Below are positions 38,414-48,023 of a stretch of 50,593 bases of DNA, in pieces. The DNA comes from Stentor coeruleus. Taxonomy: Eukaryota > Ciliophora > Heterotrichea > Heterotrichida > Stentoridae. Numbering within the stretch: the first letter of the stretch is position 1; each line of letters starts with the position of its first letter. Location: assembly GCA_001970955.1 (NCBI GenBank), contig MPUH01000492.1, forward strand, positions 1 through 50,593, read 5' to 3'. Made by a program: the position numbers and the translations under genes. Under the pieces are notes generated by a model, which saw only the letters and a list, made by a program, of their open reading frames with translations, was not told the origin of the DNA and made no database searches.

Positions 38414-39969
38414 ATTTCATATTACTTGAATATGATATAAAATCTTATCCAAAAAGTATAATAATAACTAACAATAGACAATAATCTTATTATTCACTAC
38501 AAAACTATTTTTCATTAATATCAATTAAATTTTTTGCCTTTGTCTTATATATAAAAACTTTACATCTCTTATTCAACCAATACCAAATTTCTAACCTAAA
38601 AATCCTATTAAGAATAAATTACTAAAAAGCGTTAAGGATTACTTGTTCAACAGTTTTCTCAAAAAGATCAAACCTATACAAATAATTGTTACTCAATAAG
38701 AAATATACCCATTTGCCATGTTTAACAGGATAAGAAACAAGATAAGGGTCATCAGGAACCACACCATTTTTAGCAACTTTTTCCCAAAGATTGTTTGTAT
38801 ATTCAAAAATGCAATCGCCATGAATGAGAAAACCTGAATCTTCTTCAGAAAATAACATTTTGCTACCTGAAGCTGCTGATAAAAGACTTTGAAAAGTATT
38901 TGTTGATGGAATATATGAGAAAACCCCAATTCGGTAGCCAGTAACAAGAATTGTGTCTTTGATTATTGCTGAACTGTTGTAATCACTAGCTTCAGGGAGA
39001 TCTGCTATTGATTCCCAAACTCTTGTTTCTAGATTAAGCCTTTCAGAACTTGAGGAGAAGACAGCAAAAATCCAAGCACCTCCAAAAACATATACGTAAT
39101 TATTTTGATAAGCACAGAGACCAACTAAATACTTTCTATTAGGCATATCAGGATACTTTTCGGCAATATTTTCTCTTGGATCAATAATATAACATGAAAC
39201 TATCGGCCTATAAAAATTACTTAAAAGTCCTCCACAATAAAATACTTTTCTCTGAGGGAGTCTGCAGAACCCAGGCTGTATTCCTAAAAAGTCTTCAATA
39301 TCTAAATCAACTTTGCTAACAGAATTATCAACAACCCCCAATTTAACCATTCTTTTACTGTTTTGTTCAAAAAATATCATCATCTTTGTGTATTCAGAAG
39401 CATCTTCAATATTAACAAGCTTCAAAAATCGATTGAAATCTTGAGCAAAGAGATCCTTTATAGCATTTTCAACAGAAAAAGTGCTAAAAGATGAAAAATC
39501 CAATTCATATCTACATTGTTCAATGTTAAGATAATTAATATATTCACTTAAAACAGCTTCACTATTATCGACTGCATTTTTACATGATTTCAAGATTAAT
39601 TCTTGTTGCTTGTTTATATTATCAACTAATATTTGAGTCTCAGATATTATTTTACGTATAAGATATGAGGATTGCTCTAATAAAAAACTTTTGATTTTGC
39701 CTAATGAGTTGTATTTATCAATGAAATTTTTTATGAAATCATTTTTGATCAAAGGGGATAATGCTTTGTATATTGGAAGGAGTTTATGAGATCCTTGAAG
39801 TTGGCAGTGATCATTTATGTGAGATGAACAAGAATATATCGGATCAGTTTTGCATAGACATTTGAGCTTTGGATGCCCTTTGCATTCTTGATAAAAACAC
39901 TGTAAATCCATTTTTATATTGATTTTTTACCGACTCTTGCTGCATACCAAAATTGTATTTAGTAAATTA
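38414..39969. repeat. tandem segmental duplication, unit 2
   Basis: About 1.56 kb, the partner of 36597-38167. It ends 8 bp from the stop codon of the transporter gene at 39977. It carries the intact kelch-type gene. Confidence 0.85.
38622..39911 (-). CDS. Cys/His-cluster and kelch-repeat protein (intact copy)
   Basis: 429 residues, ATG at 39911, TAA stop. Residues 5-45 form a B-box-like Cys/His cluster (CFYQECKGHPKLKCLCK ... CSSHINDHCQ ... GSHKLLP). About 50-150 is helical, coiled-coil-like. From about 195 on there are kelch-type repeats, with double-Gly turns and Trp/Tyr pairs: VFYCGGLLS, YVYVFGGAW followed by RVWESIADLPEAS, then SGFLIHGDCIFEYTNNLWEKV. The plan is TRIM-like but with no RING; such proteins are usually adaptors. 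No close named family is recognised. Confidence 0.8.
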   Translation of the reverse strand: MDLQCFYQECKGHPKLKCLCKTDPIYSCSSHINDHCQLQGSHKLLPIYKALSPLIKNDFIKNFIDKYNSLGKIKSFLLEQSSYLIRKIISETQILVDNINKQQELILKSCKNAVDNSEAVLSEYINYLNIEQCRYELDFSSFSTFSVENAIKDLFAQDFNRFLKLVNIEDASEYTKMMIFFEQNSKRMVKLGVVDNSVSKVDLDIEDFLGIQPGFCRLPQRKVFYCGGLLSNFYRPIVSCYIIDPRENIAEKYPDMPNRKYLVGLCAYQNNYVYVFGGAWIFAVFSSSSERLNLETRVWESIADLPEASDYNSSAIIKDTILVTGYRIGVFSYIPSTNTFQSLLSAASGSKMLFSEEDSGFLIHGDCIFEYTNNLWEKVAKNGVVPDDPYLVSYPVKHGKWVYFLLSNNYLYRFDLFEKTVEQVILNAF

Positions 39970-39976
39970 ATAAAAT

Positions 39977-41194
39977 TTAATTAGGATTTAAATTCAAAGC
40001 AAGACTTTGAGAAAGTTCTCTGTTGCTCTCAATATCACTTGTATTATATGTTAAAATTAATGCAATCATAATAAAAACACATAAAATCAAAGATAACCAA
40101 AGACCTGAAAAACCTAAAAGTTCATGACAATAAATAATAGGGTATGTGAAAATAACAGAAAGCCCTTGTGCTATTAAATATACCAAATTCGTAGTAATTG
40201 CCTCAGATATAAATTTATTATGTTCAATAACAATTTCAATCCCTAATGGCATAATCCCAAAAAGCCCAAACCCAGTAAAGGCACTTCCAACAACACCAGA
40301 AAAAAAATCTGAAGAAACAAACGCCCATGTCCCAACCCCAATCATAGATAAAATTGAATAAAATCTCAAAGGTTTAACATAATTTTTTGTTTTTACAACA
40401 AGTACTGAACTTAAAAGACCCCCAAAAGTTCCCCCAACATACATACTAAACCCAATCCACCCAGCTTGAATTTCACTAATCCCAGAAGATTCTAGTAATT
40501 GATAGATAATTCCAGTTAATGTATAAGCAATACCTAATCCTGAGCTTATAAAGAAAATTAATAATAGTAAATATTTGTCTTTATATAAAAGTTCTAATTC
40601 AAATTTATAAGTCAAGGATAAGTTGTTGGAACAAGGGTTTATAAGAGCTTTATGAGAAAATAAGATATTAAAAAGACATGCTAGAGTTGTATAAATACTT
40701 TGAGTTAGTAGGAGTGATGGGATACTTGAATAATATGGGGATATTACTAAACCATAAGCACAACCTAAAAGATTACTTGTGCTACCTATTGCTATTGGTA
40801 TTGATCTATCTTTTTCATCAAACCATAATTTAGCAAGAACTGCACAACCTGAAAGAGTTAGTGAATTGATAGCTCCAATTAGGACATGACCTAAAAGTGC
40901 TAAGAATATATTTTTTTCAGCAATATATCGAATCCATGCTCCGATTGCTGAAATGATAAATGATATCATCATTGTCCAGTAATAAGACTTACGGAACACA
41001 ATCGAAGACAAAGGAGCCATTGGGAATTGAAGAATAAGGAAGGAAAGAGTAAATAAATTTACAATGTTTGCGTTTGTTGAATAATAAGATATAGCTTTGT
41101 CAGTAATTGAGGCATAAGTAACCCAGATACTTCCTCCCAGCCACTGCAAGTAGCAATATAATAGCAGCATTACCCACTTTTGATGTGACCACAT
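39977..41194 (-). CDS. SLC49/FLVCR-like major-facilitator transporter
   Basis: 405 residues, ATG at 41194, TAA stop. About 12 hydrophobic segments, the first being the WVMLLLYCYLQWLGGSIWVTYASI region. The N-terminal half follows the FLVCR/SLC49 pattern: IVNLFTLSFLILQFPMAPLSSIVFRK, then GAWIRYIA, LLGHVLIGAINSLTLSG, and LWFDEKDRSIPIAIGSTSNLLG. Family members export heme or choline or are orphan carriers. The substrate cannot be read from sequence. Slightly shorter than animal homologues, with short termini. No intron seen. Confidence 0.8.
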   Translation of the reverse strand: MWSHQKWVMLLLYCYLQWLGGSIWVTYASITDKAISYYSTNANIVNLFTLSFLILQFPMAPLSSIVFRKSYYWTMMISFIISAIGAWIRYIAEKNIFLALLGHVLIGAINSLTLSGCAVLAKLWFDEKDRSIPIAIGSTSNLLGCAYGLVISPYYSSIPSLLLTQSIYTTLACLFNILFSHKALINPCSNNLSLTYKFELELLYKDKYLLLLIFFISSGLGIAYTLTGIIYQLLESSGISEIQAGWIGFSMYVGGTFGGLLSSVLVVKTKNYVKPLRFYSILSMIGVGTWAFVSSDFFSGVVGSAFTGFGLFGIMPLGIEIVIEHNKFISEAITTNLVYLIAQGLSVIFTYPIIYCHELLGFSGLWLSLILCVFIMIALILTYNTSDIESNRELSQSLALNLNPN

Positions 41195-41571
41195 TTATTT
41201 TGTTTTAATCCTGTTATATGCATTGATATTTTTTAAGACAAAAACTTTCCTTACATTTCAAAATAAACTGGATTCAGCCAAAAAAATATTTTACTATCAT
41301 CACAATATAAAAACCATAAAAAAAAAAATCTATTATTAGTATTTAACCCTATCGACTATTTTTTTCTTAAAGATAAATTTATCTAACTTCAATATAAACA
41401 AAAAATTTAATCTCTCCATATCTCATTATAACTAAAAATATACTTGAAATATATAAAAATCCACTAATCCACTACAAATTTTCTAAAACAATTTTAACAG
41501 TATCCCAAATAACGTATCCAATAATATCATTAGTTAAATCTTTCTAATTAGCTTCAAAATAATCCCAAACT
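41195..41571. promoter_or_regulatory. divergent region between transporter and 41572 gene
   Basis: 377 bp, C/A-rich and G-poor on the + strand toward the 41572 gene. Runs of A and T, with no identified motif. Confidence 0.4.
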
Positions 41572-43612
41572 ATGGTAGAAAATCCTTCAAATCTACGGAA
41601 AATCAAGCAAAGCTTAGAAGTCTCTAGTAAAATCTATTCAGAACAAGAGCTTGTATCGACTACAAAAAAGCAAGCAAACAAGTTTCTTCGCCGTAATATA
41701 TCAGAGAAAGCCTATGACCCAAATAAAGGGCATAAGGTAGTTGTAATTTAGGACTCATTTCTAAGCGAAAACAACCAAATTTTAGAAGAAAATTTCAATT
41801 CTCTATGCTTGCCTTACAAAATCCAAGACGAACTAATCCCAAAACCTAAAAAAGTGTGGATATCAAAATCAAAATCTGGCTTAGAAGTATTTCAGCTTCA
41901 AAAACAAGCATTAGCCAAATTAGTTGTACCAAATTGCCCTTCTGATGCTCCATTCGGTATAGGTTTAAACATTTTTAAAACCCTAAGTGAAATCGTATCT
42001 ACAAGAAAATTCCCAATATTAATACCTGAAACTCTTGTTTATGGATATGGATTTGAAAACCCAACATTATTATTTACTGATACAAAACAAGACTTACAAG
42101 TTATACCAAAAATATCAACACAAAATTTCGATATTTTCCTCAAAATCCTTTCAAGCCAACGAACTTTTACAAATAGTATAATTGGACCATTAGCTTTAGG
42201 TAAATGCCCTAATAGTCAATTCAATAAAATTTATATGAGAGAAAATGAACTAAAACAAGAATTCAAAAATATTCATAAAACTGATGTTGTAATTCAAAGA
42301 TATATAGTAGCAAAAGGTAACATGTGTAGCAAATATCGTGTTGTAATTCATGAAGATGATATAAAAGTGTTTAAAATAACCAATAAAGTTAGGTTTGATA
42401 GAAGTGAATATGAAAAAAAACAAGACTATGAAAGTAAACCAGCAACAGAAACTTCGTTTATAAAATCCCCAGCAATTATTCCCCGTAATGAAAAAAAATC
42501 ATATCAAGGAAACAGTTTAAAAACTGAGCTTGTAAGAAAATTAACTTCAAAACCTGAATTTTTCACGAAGTTAAGCATGAGTTCCCAAAAGGAAAAAAAA
42601 TATGAAACACTTGAAGAATTTATTAATAGTATACCTTTAATACAACCAAAATACAATATTATAAATTTATATACCCAATTATTAAAACCAAGACCAAAAA
42701 CTATTGAAATTATTGAAAATCTATCTGAAGATATTATTAATGGGAAAATATCTAATAAATTAAGAAACATGTTTTGTACTGATACAAAAAACATAGAATC
42801 GACCAATATTATTGAACTTAAGTCACAAAAAATACTTAACACCCTTGGTCCTTTGTGTAAATTTATAAAGGAAATATTGGATTTATCTTTTCTTGTCAAG
42901 AACAATTTGAAAGTTTCTGAAATGATTTGCGATTTTGCTGAAGATACTGATAAAAAGCTGTATTTTTTACAGGTTAAACATACAAAATGCAAAAGTGTTA
43001 ATTATGTTCCTTTGAAAAATATAAAATTATCTAATAAATTTGTATGTCCTGGAGAACATTGTTATGATAAACCTCATTCGATACAAACTGAGTTATTTGC
43101 CCAGAGTATACTTCTTCCTACAAAAAAAGTTGCCCCTAATAAATGCAAAATTTTACTAGGGACTATATTAGGAGAAAAACTTGACCCAATAAAAAATCAT
43201 AAACATATAAACCCTAGGCTTTTTGAAAGGGTTAGGGTATGTGAAAATTGTTTTCACTTTTATAATGATAGAAATGAACGAAAGGTTTTTGATAATAAAA
43301 GTGTTGGGAAATTACAACATNTAGGATACTGTTGGGAAATTACAACATAATTTTACTTATATTCCAGAAAATGAAGAGGAAGAAATTATACCTATGGAGG
43401 AAAATGTTAGGAAGTTTAATTTAAATAGAGAGAAAAATTATATGGGAATGCTAGGGGCAAAACTGTATAAGTTTCAGAAGGAGATGCTTAGTAAGATTAC
43501 AGTTAGTCCACCTAAACCTGTGTTAAAGAAGGAGGTTACAGTTTTTGATTGTAAAAAGAAAACGATAGATAAAGCGATCCATTATGATGATTTTATTAAG
43601 AGTTCTTTGTAG
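41572..43612 (+). CDS. unrecognised large protein, broken by assembly gap
   Basis: ATG at 41572. Exon 1 is 41572-41736; exon 2 starts at 41752 after a 15-nt intron and runs to 43320, where a single-N join with a 19-bp repeat interrupts it. Dropping 43321-43348 restores the frame through to the TAG at 43610-43612, giving about 665 residues. The middle segment VVIQRYIVAKGNMCSKYRVV with a following DDIKVFKI strand is vaguely like an ATP-grasp strand pair. The C-terminal third has Cys pairs (KFVCPGEHCYD and VRVCENCFHFYND) that could bind metal. No family is assigned. The 5' region is basic (NLRKIKQ, KKQANKFLRR). Confidence 0.7.
41737..41751 (+). other. 15-nt intron in 41572-43612 gene
   Basis: GTAGTTGTAATTTAG, phase 0, ending in the TAG that would stop exon 1 after KGHK. 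Removal links to DSFLSENNQILEEN in frame. Confidence 0.9.
43302..43348. repeat. single-N join flanked by 19-bp direct repeat, inside a gene
   Basis: 43302-43320 and 43330-43348 are the same 19 bases around the N at 43321 and eight other bases. Collapsing to one copy restores the reading frame, so this is an assembly artefact. Confidence 0.85.
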
Positions 43613-43810
43613 TTTAAGATTTCGAAAAAAAGGTTTTAAGTTTCTTCATAATAATTCACCATCTGTTAAAAAAATTATTCTCTAATAAACATATTAACAT
43701 CTTCATATATATCAAACCAAAAATTGTACATTTAATTTTAACTCAGTCGCTAAAATCTACTATTTTTTTTTCTTTTCAAGTTGATCATATCGATTTCCCA
43801 CCTATAAAAA

Positions 43811-45541
43811 ATGGAACTTGATCCAGCCTTTGGCACCAACAGTATTCATTATCTAGTCCATCTTCCTCCAGAAGAAGCTGCAGGTTATCTAAAAAAGTCC
43901 CAATTAGCAACAAAACCTGAAGAAGAAAGATTATTTTTACATCTTGATCATTTCTTATCAGATTTTTTTGAAACCTCCCCATCAGATGCTATATCCTTAC
44001 TCTTGACTCTTTTATTTCAATTCGCAGATTCTAAATTGCATGAGCACATGTCAAGAACAATTATAACTTTTATCCAAAGGAAAATCAAAGAAAAAAAAAT
44101 TATCCCAGCAAATATCGAAGTATTCCAACCTGAATACAATCTTTGGAGATTTATAGAAAGAACCCAACTAAAAAGATATATAGAAACATTTCAAGTTCAG
44201 ATAGACCAAGATGAGTAAGAATTATTTAGTTTGTTAGATTTTGCAAGTGAGATGTGGGTGAAAAATCGACTTGATGATTCAGTTCAAACCGCAGCTGAAT
44301 TTGGCTTATCTGTATTTTATATCTAGGCTGCATTAAATGACAACTTTGATGTTATAAAAACGCTTATAAGCAAAACTCGATTTGACCTAATTGAAAGATT
44401 TGTTAAAAATGACTTGGATCTTGTTCATCAAGCACTTAGACTTATACCTGTTACTGAATTTAAAGTTGGTGCTAAGCTTATATTTCAACATAGACTTAAT
44501 TCTTTAGATTATCCTGAAATCCATAAACGAGCTACAGAAGCAAGTATTCGTTATAGTATTGATTTTGATAAAATATGCATATATCAGCTTATAGAAATTA
44601 CATACAAAAACCCTGAAGCTATAAGTTTAATAACAGAACATCTTGCAAAACAAAACCCAAAAAAGAAAATGTGGGCAGTGAAGATTGCAAGTTTTTTATA
44701 CCGCAAATTTGAGTATATAAAAATTGATAAAGGTCTTGAAAGAAAACTTCAGAAAACTCCACAAAGAGATTGTAAAGGACTTCCTGTTGTATTTGCCCCT
44801 TTAGACCCTAGTGTAGAGTTGTTTTTAGATATCCCAAGAGAAAGAGTGATTTTTGTTGATAGAGTAGAACAATTAAATGATATAAAGTGGTATGGGGATT
44901 ATGCTGGGTTAGATTCAGAATGGAAGTCAAATATTCTTAGGTTTGACGATAATAAACCAGCTATACTACAAATCGCCCTTGATGATGTTATTTATATCTT
45001 TGATTTATTTGAATTGAATTCAGTTCCAGAATTTAACGAGCTACTTGAAAGGCTTTTTCAAAGTGATATTATCAAGCTTGGGGTAAGTTTTGATGGAGAT
45101 TCTAATAACATGAAAAGGCATTACCCTCAGCTTTTATCATTTTCTAAAGATATGAAAAATTATATAGACATTTGTAAGGCTTATGGGAAAATATTTAAAA
45201 AAAGCCCAGGAGGGCTTGCTGGTGCATGTGAGTTGTTATTAGGAAAACCTTTAAGTAAATTTGAGCAAATGTCAAACTGGGAGAATCGGCCTCTTAGAGA
45301 ATCTCAAGTTCATTATGCAGCACTTGATGCTTATATTCAGATAGTTTTATGGAAGAAAATGCAGACTGAAACATCTACACCTTTATCATCTTTTTTGAAC
45401 AATAAAAAGAAAATTTATAAAGGAGACCCAAGCTGTGAATATTGTTCTAGTAAGCTTCATCCAACAACATCCTGCCCTTATGGTAATCGTTGCAAGATTT
45501 GCTTCCATCATGGTCATAATCCTAACAATTGCCCAAACTAA
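43811..45541 (+). CDS. EXD3: EXD3/Mut-7-like 3'-5' exonuclease with CCHC zinc knuckles
   Basis: Three exons (43811-44214, 44230-44311, 44327-45541) join across two 15-nt introns into 566 residues, TAA stop. The N-terminal 300 residues are helical, as in Mut-7/EXD3. About 350-505 is a DEDDy RNase D-type domain: GLDSEWK (D358, E360), LGVSFDGDSNNM (D420), and SNWENRPLRESQVHYAALDAY (Y492, D496). The C-terminus has two CCHC zinc knuckles (C532-C545 and C551-C564; C-x2-C-x4-H-x4-C). The exonuclease trims RNA 3' ends; in worms Mut-7 acts in small-RNA silencing and in flies Nibbler trims miRNAs and piRNAs. Such a role in a ciliate is inference. Confidence 0.88.
44215..44229 (+). other. 15-nt intron 1 of the EXD3-like gene
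   Basis: GTAAGAATTATTTAG, phase 2, with an in-frame TAA. Removal joins IDQD to DLLDFASEMW. Confidence 0.9.
44312..44326 (+). other. 15-nt intron 2 of the EXD3-like gene
   Basis: GTATTTTATATCTAG, phase 0, ending in an in-frame TAG. Removal joins EFGLS to AALNDNF; the exon between the two introns is only 82 nt. Confidence 0.9.
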
Positions 45542-46183
45542 TTACCTAAACTTAAATCACAGATTAAGCAGGGATGTTTGAACTTGACAAATTTTTTTTT
45601 TTATAAATAATAACTTAGTGTTGTGGTTGAATTCTTACCCATCAAATGATTTATATTTTTAATATCATGATAAGGAGGAATAAATAAATATAATTATAAT
45701 ATATATATTAATAATTTATCAGTTTTAGCTCAACAACCAACTAGCGTATTTTTGAAGCTGATGAACCTGATTTACAATCTTATATAAAATATATTCCCAA
45801 TAATCATTCTTATAAAATAACCTTACTATACCGTATTTTCTTTTTTTTCTACAATCCTAATATTTTATTATATAAATACTAAATATCCTATGAAGTTTTC
45901 TAGCTCTTAATCTTCAAAAGTAATTAAGCTTATTGTCTTTTTGTGTATACAAGAGCTAAAATTAATTACAAGATAAAATTATTTCCTATTTTTAACTCTA
46001 TCAAACTGCAAATAATATCAAAATCTAAGTAATTTATAAATTATTTTGATTCTTTGATTTCTTTAATATAGTCTTAAAGCTAGCTCTATGCAGTAATTTA
46101 TTATTACTATGAAAATATTATTACTTCATGACATAAAATATCTATGGATGAATGACAATATTTTAAATCGTGTTTTAATTAAA
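45542..46183. other. convergent intergenic region, no gene seen
   Basis: 642 bp, very AT-rich with runs of T and TATATATTA. No frame, tRNA or repeat recognised. Confidence 0.5.
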
Positions 46184-47191
46184 CTAAATAAGCTGAATAA
46201 ATTTTTCAAATGAATAGTTGCAAATCAATCGAGTATAGCTATAAAATTCTAAATACTTCCAGTTTTTATAGCAATTCATACTGTGATTCACTCTGTTGTT
46301 ACAGCATTTAAACCCAAATTGTTTTGATAATTCTCCAGGAGTTTTGTCAGCAAAAATGACTAAAATGTATTTCCTATAGCATTCAAGCACTTCAGGCTTT
46401 GAAAAAAAAAATTTGACAAATGAATTATTCATAGTCTTTTCTTTTTTACTTTTTTGGGATTTTCCTTCATCTTCATCTTCTTTTTCACTTATTTGAGAAT
46501 TTTTTTCTTCTTTTGCTTTAACTTGAAATTTTCTTTTGCACTTATCATCTACCAGTCCTACATTCGTTGGAGCATAGATTTCAAGAATATTCCAATACTT
46601 TTCCATGCATTCATTCAAAAAGTTTAGTTTCGAATTACAACTTTGTATATTGTATTCTTGATGAAATTGCTTACTTCTTAAATATTTTTTGAACCTTCTT
46701 ATAAGGTTATATCTGTAGTAGTTGCTTTTAGGATTGGGTCTTTTACCTTTTGAAGGGATAAATTGGAGAATTATATTGTACAATAATGATTTAATCATAA
46801 TGGGCTCTTTATCAGTTGTTTTTGCTTTACAATGATAAACCATTGTAAAATTTGTTACAATATCAGGAAAATCATCAGTGGCATACTATTCTTCATTCCT
46901 ATGCTTGCTGCATTTTTTTGAAAGTTCACTCCATTCCTGAGTAGTTGCAAAGCTGTTTATGTTTTTTGGATTGTCATATTCTTCAATGCCCACACTACTG
47001 AAATCATCCTCCTGAGATTCTAGATGCTTAAATTCTGGAGATTCTACTGAATATATTTCGGAGCTCTGATTGAATGCAAATTCGATTTCCTCAATATTCT
47101 CTTCATTTTTCGAATTCTTGCTTTTTTTTATTGCTTTAGCTTTCTGAGATTTTCTATCACGTGGCTGACTCTTTTCATTAGACTTCACCAT
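46184..47191 (-). pseudogene. unrecognised gene with one in-frame TAG
   Basis: From the ATG at 47191 the frame is open for 101 codons to a TAG (46888-46886). It then continues in the same frame for 14 codons to an ATG at 46843 and on to a TAA at 46184. The codons between TAG and that ATG read as normal protein (YATDDFPDIVTNFT), and both halves share Lys/Ser/Glu-rich style. No GT-AG intron of 15 or 16 nt covers the TAG. The protein (335 codons in all) has basic Lys/Arg clusters, an acidic Lys/Glu stretch (EKEDEDEGKSQKSKKEK) and Cys/His residues near the end (FKCCNNRVNHSMNC). No family recognised. Pseudogene, readthrough, or two separate small genes. Confidence 0.5.
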
Positions 47192-48023
47192 TTGTTTATT
47201 AATGTAAAATTATGCTAGAAAAAAGAGTAAATTTTTTTGAAGAAACTTTTATTTTCGTGTTTTTGTAAAATCCAGCATTAGTTAATATTTTAAACAATAA
47301 ATTTCCTTTCCTGGCTTTCAAAATTACTTTACTAATCATCTTATTGACTTCCCTATAGTTCTTTGAATACGCTTAAAAATTTTAAAAAAAATGTAAAAAA
47401 AGTATACATTTTTTAATTTTTTTTAAACTGCGACACAACAACTCGCAATTATCTATAAGCAACCCTAAAATAGTAATTAATAGTGTATTTTGAATGCACA
47501 TCAGAAAAGATTCATATTTTTATCTTTTCTATCAACATATTTCTTAGTGATTTATTTCCAATTTGTTAAACTTAAGTAAAGTATTATTAATTATGCTTTT
47601 AGGTCCCCTTTCTAATTTTCCCCTGATTTTATTTGTTTTCCCAAGTAAATTCAATCAAATAGCTTGAAAAGAATCCATTTTTTGGCATACCATATTGCTT
47701 TATTAAATTATGTATATTTTTAGCTATATGATCTCTAGGTTTTGTATGTGTATTTTACAATCTAGATTTATAGAGTTATTTGAATAGATTATAACTAATG
47801 AATATAATTAAATTATGAATATTTTAAACTCATTATTTAAAATTCAGCTATCAGGAATAATTCTTTTAATTATAAGTTTTTCAATGTGACTCTAATTCTA
47901 CTATCCTAGTTTAAGCTAATCATAAATTTATTGTATTAAAATAGCATAACAACTAGTAATTTTATATCTAATAAACTGTTAAAACACAAATTTCATATAA
48001 TCAAAACCTATAATTTTATATCC
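47192..48023. other. intergenic region, no gene seen
   Basis: 832 bp, AT-rich with T and A runs near 47380-47430. No frame above background; nothing RNA-like recognised. Confidence 0.5.
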
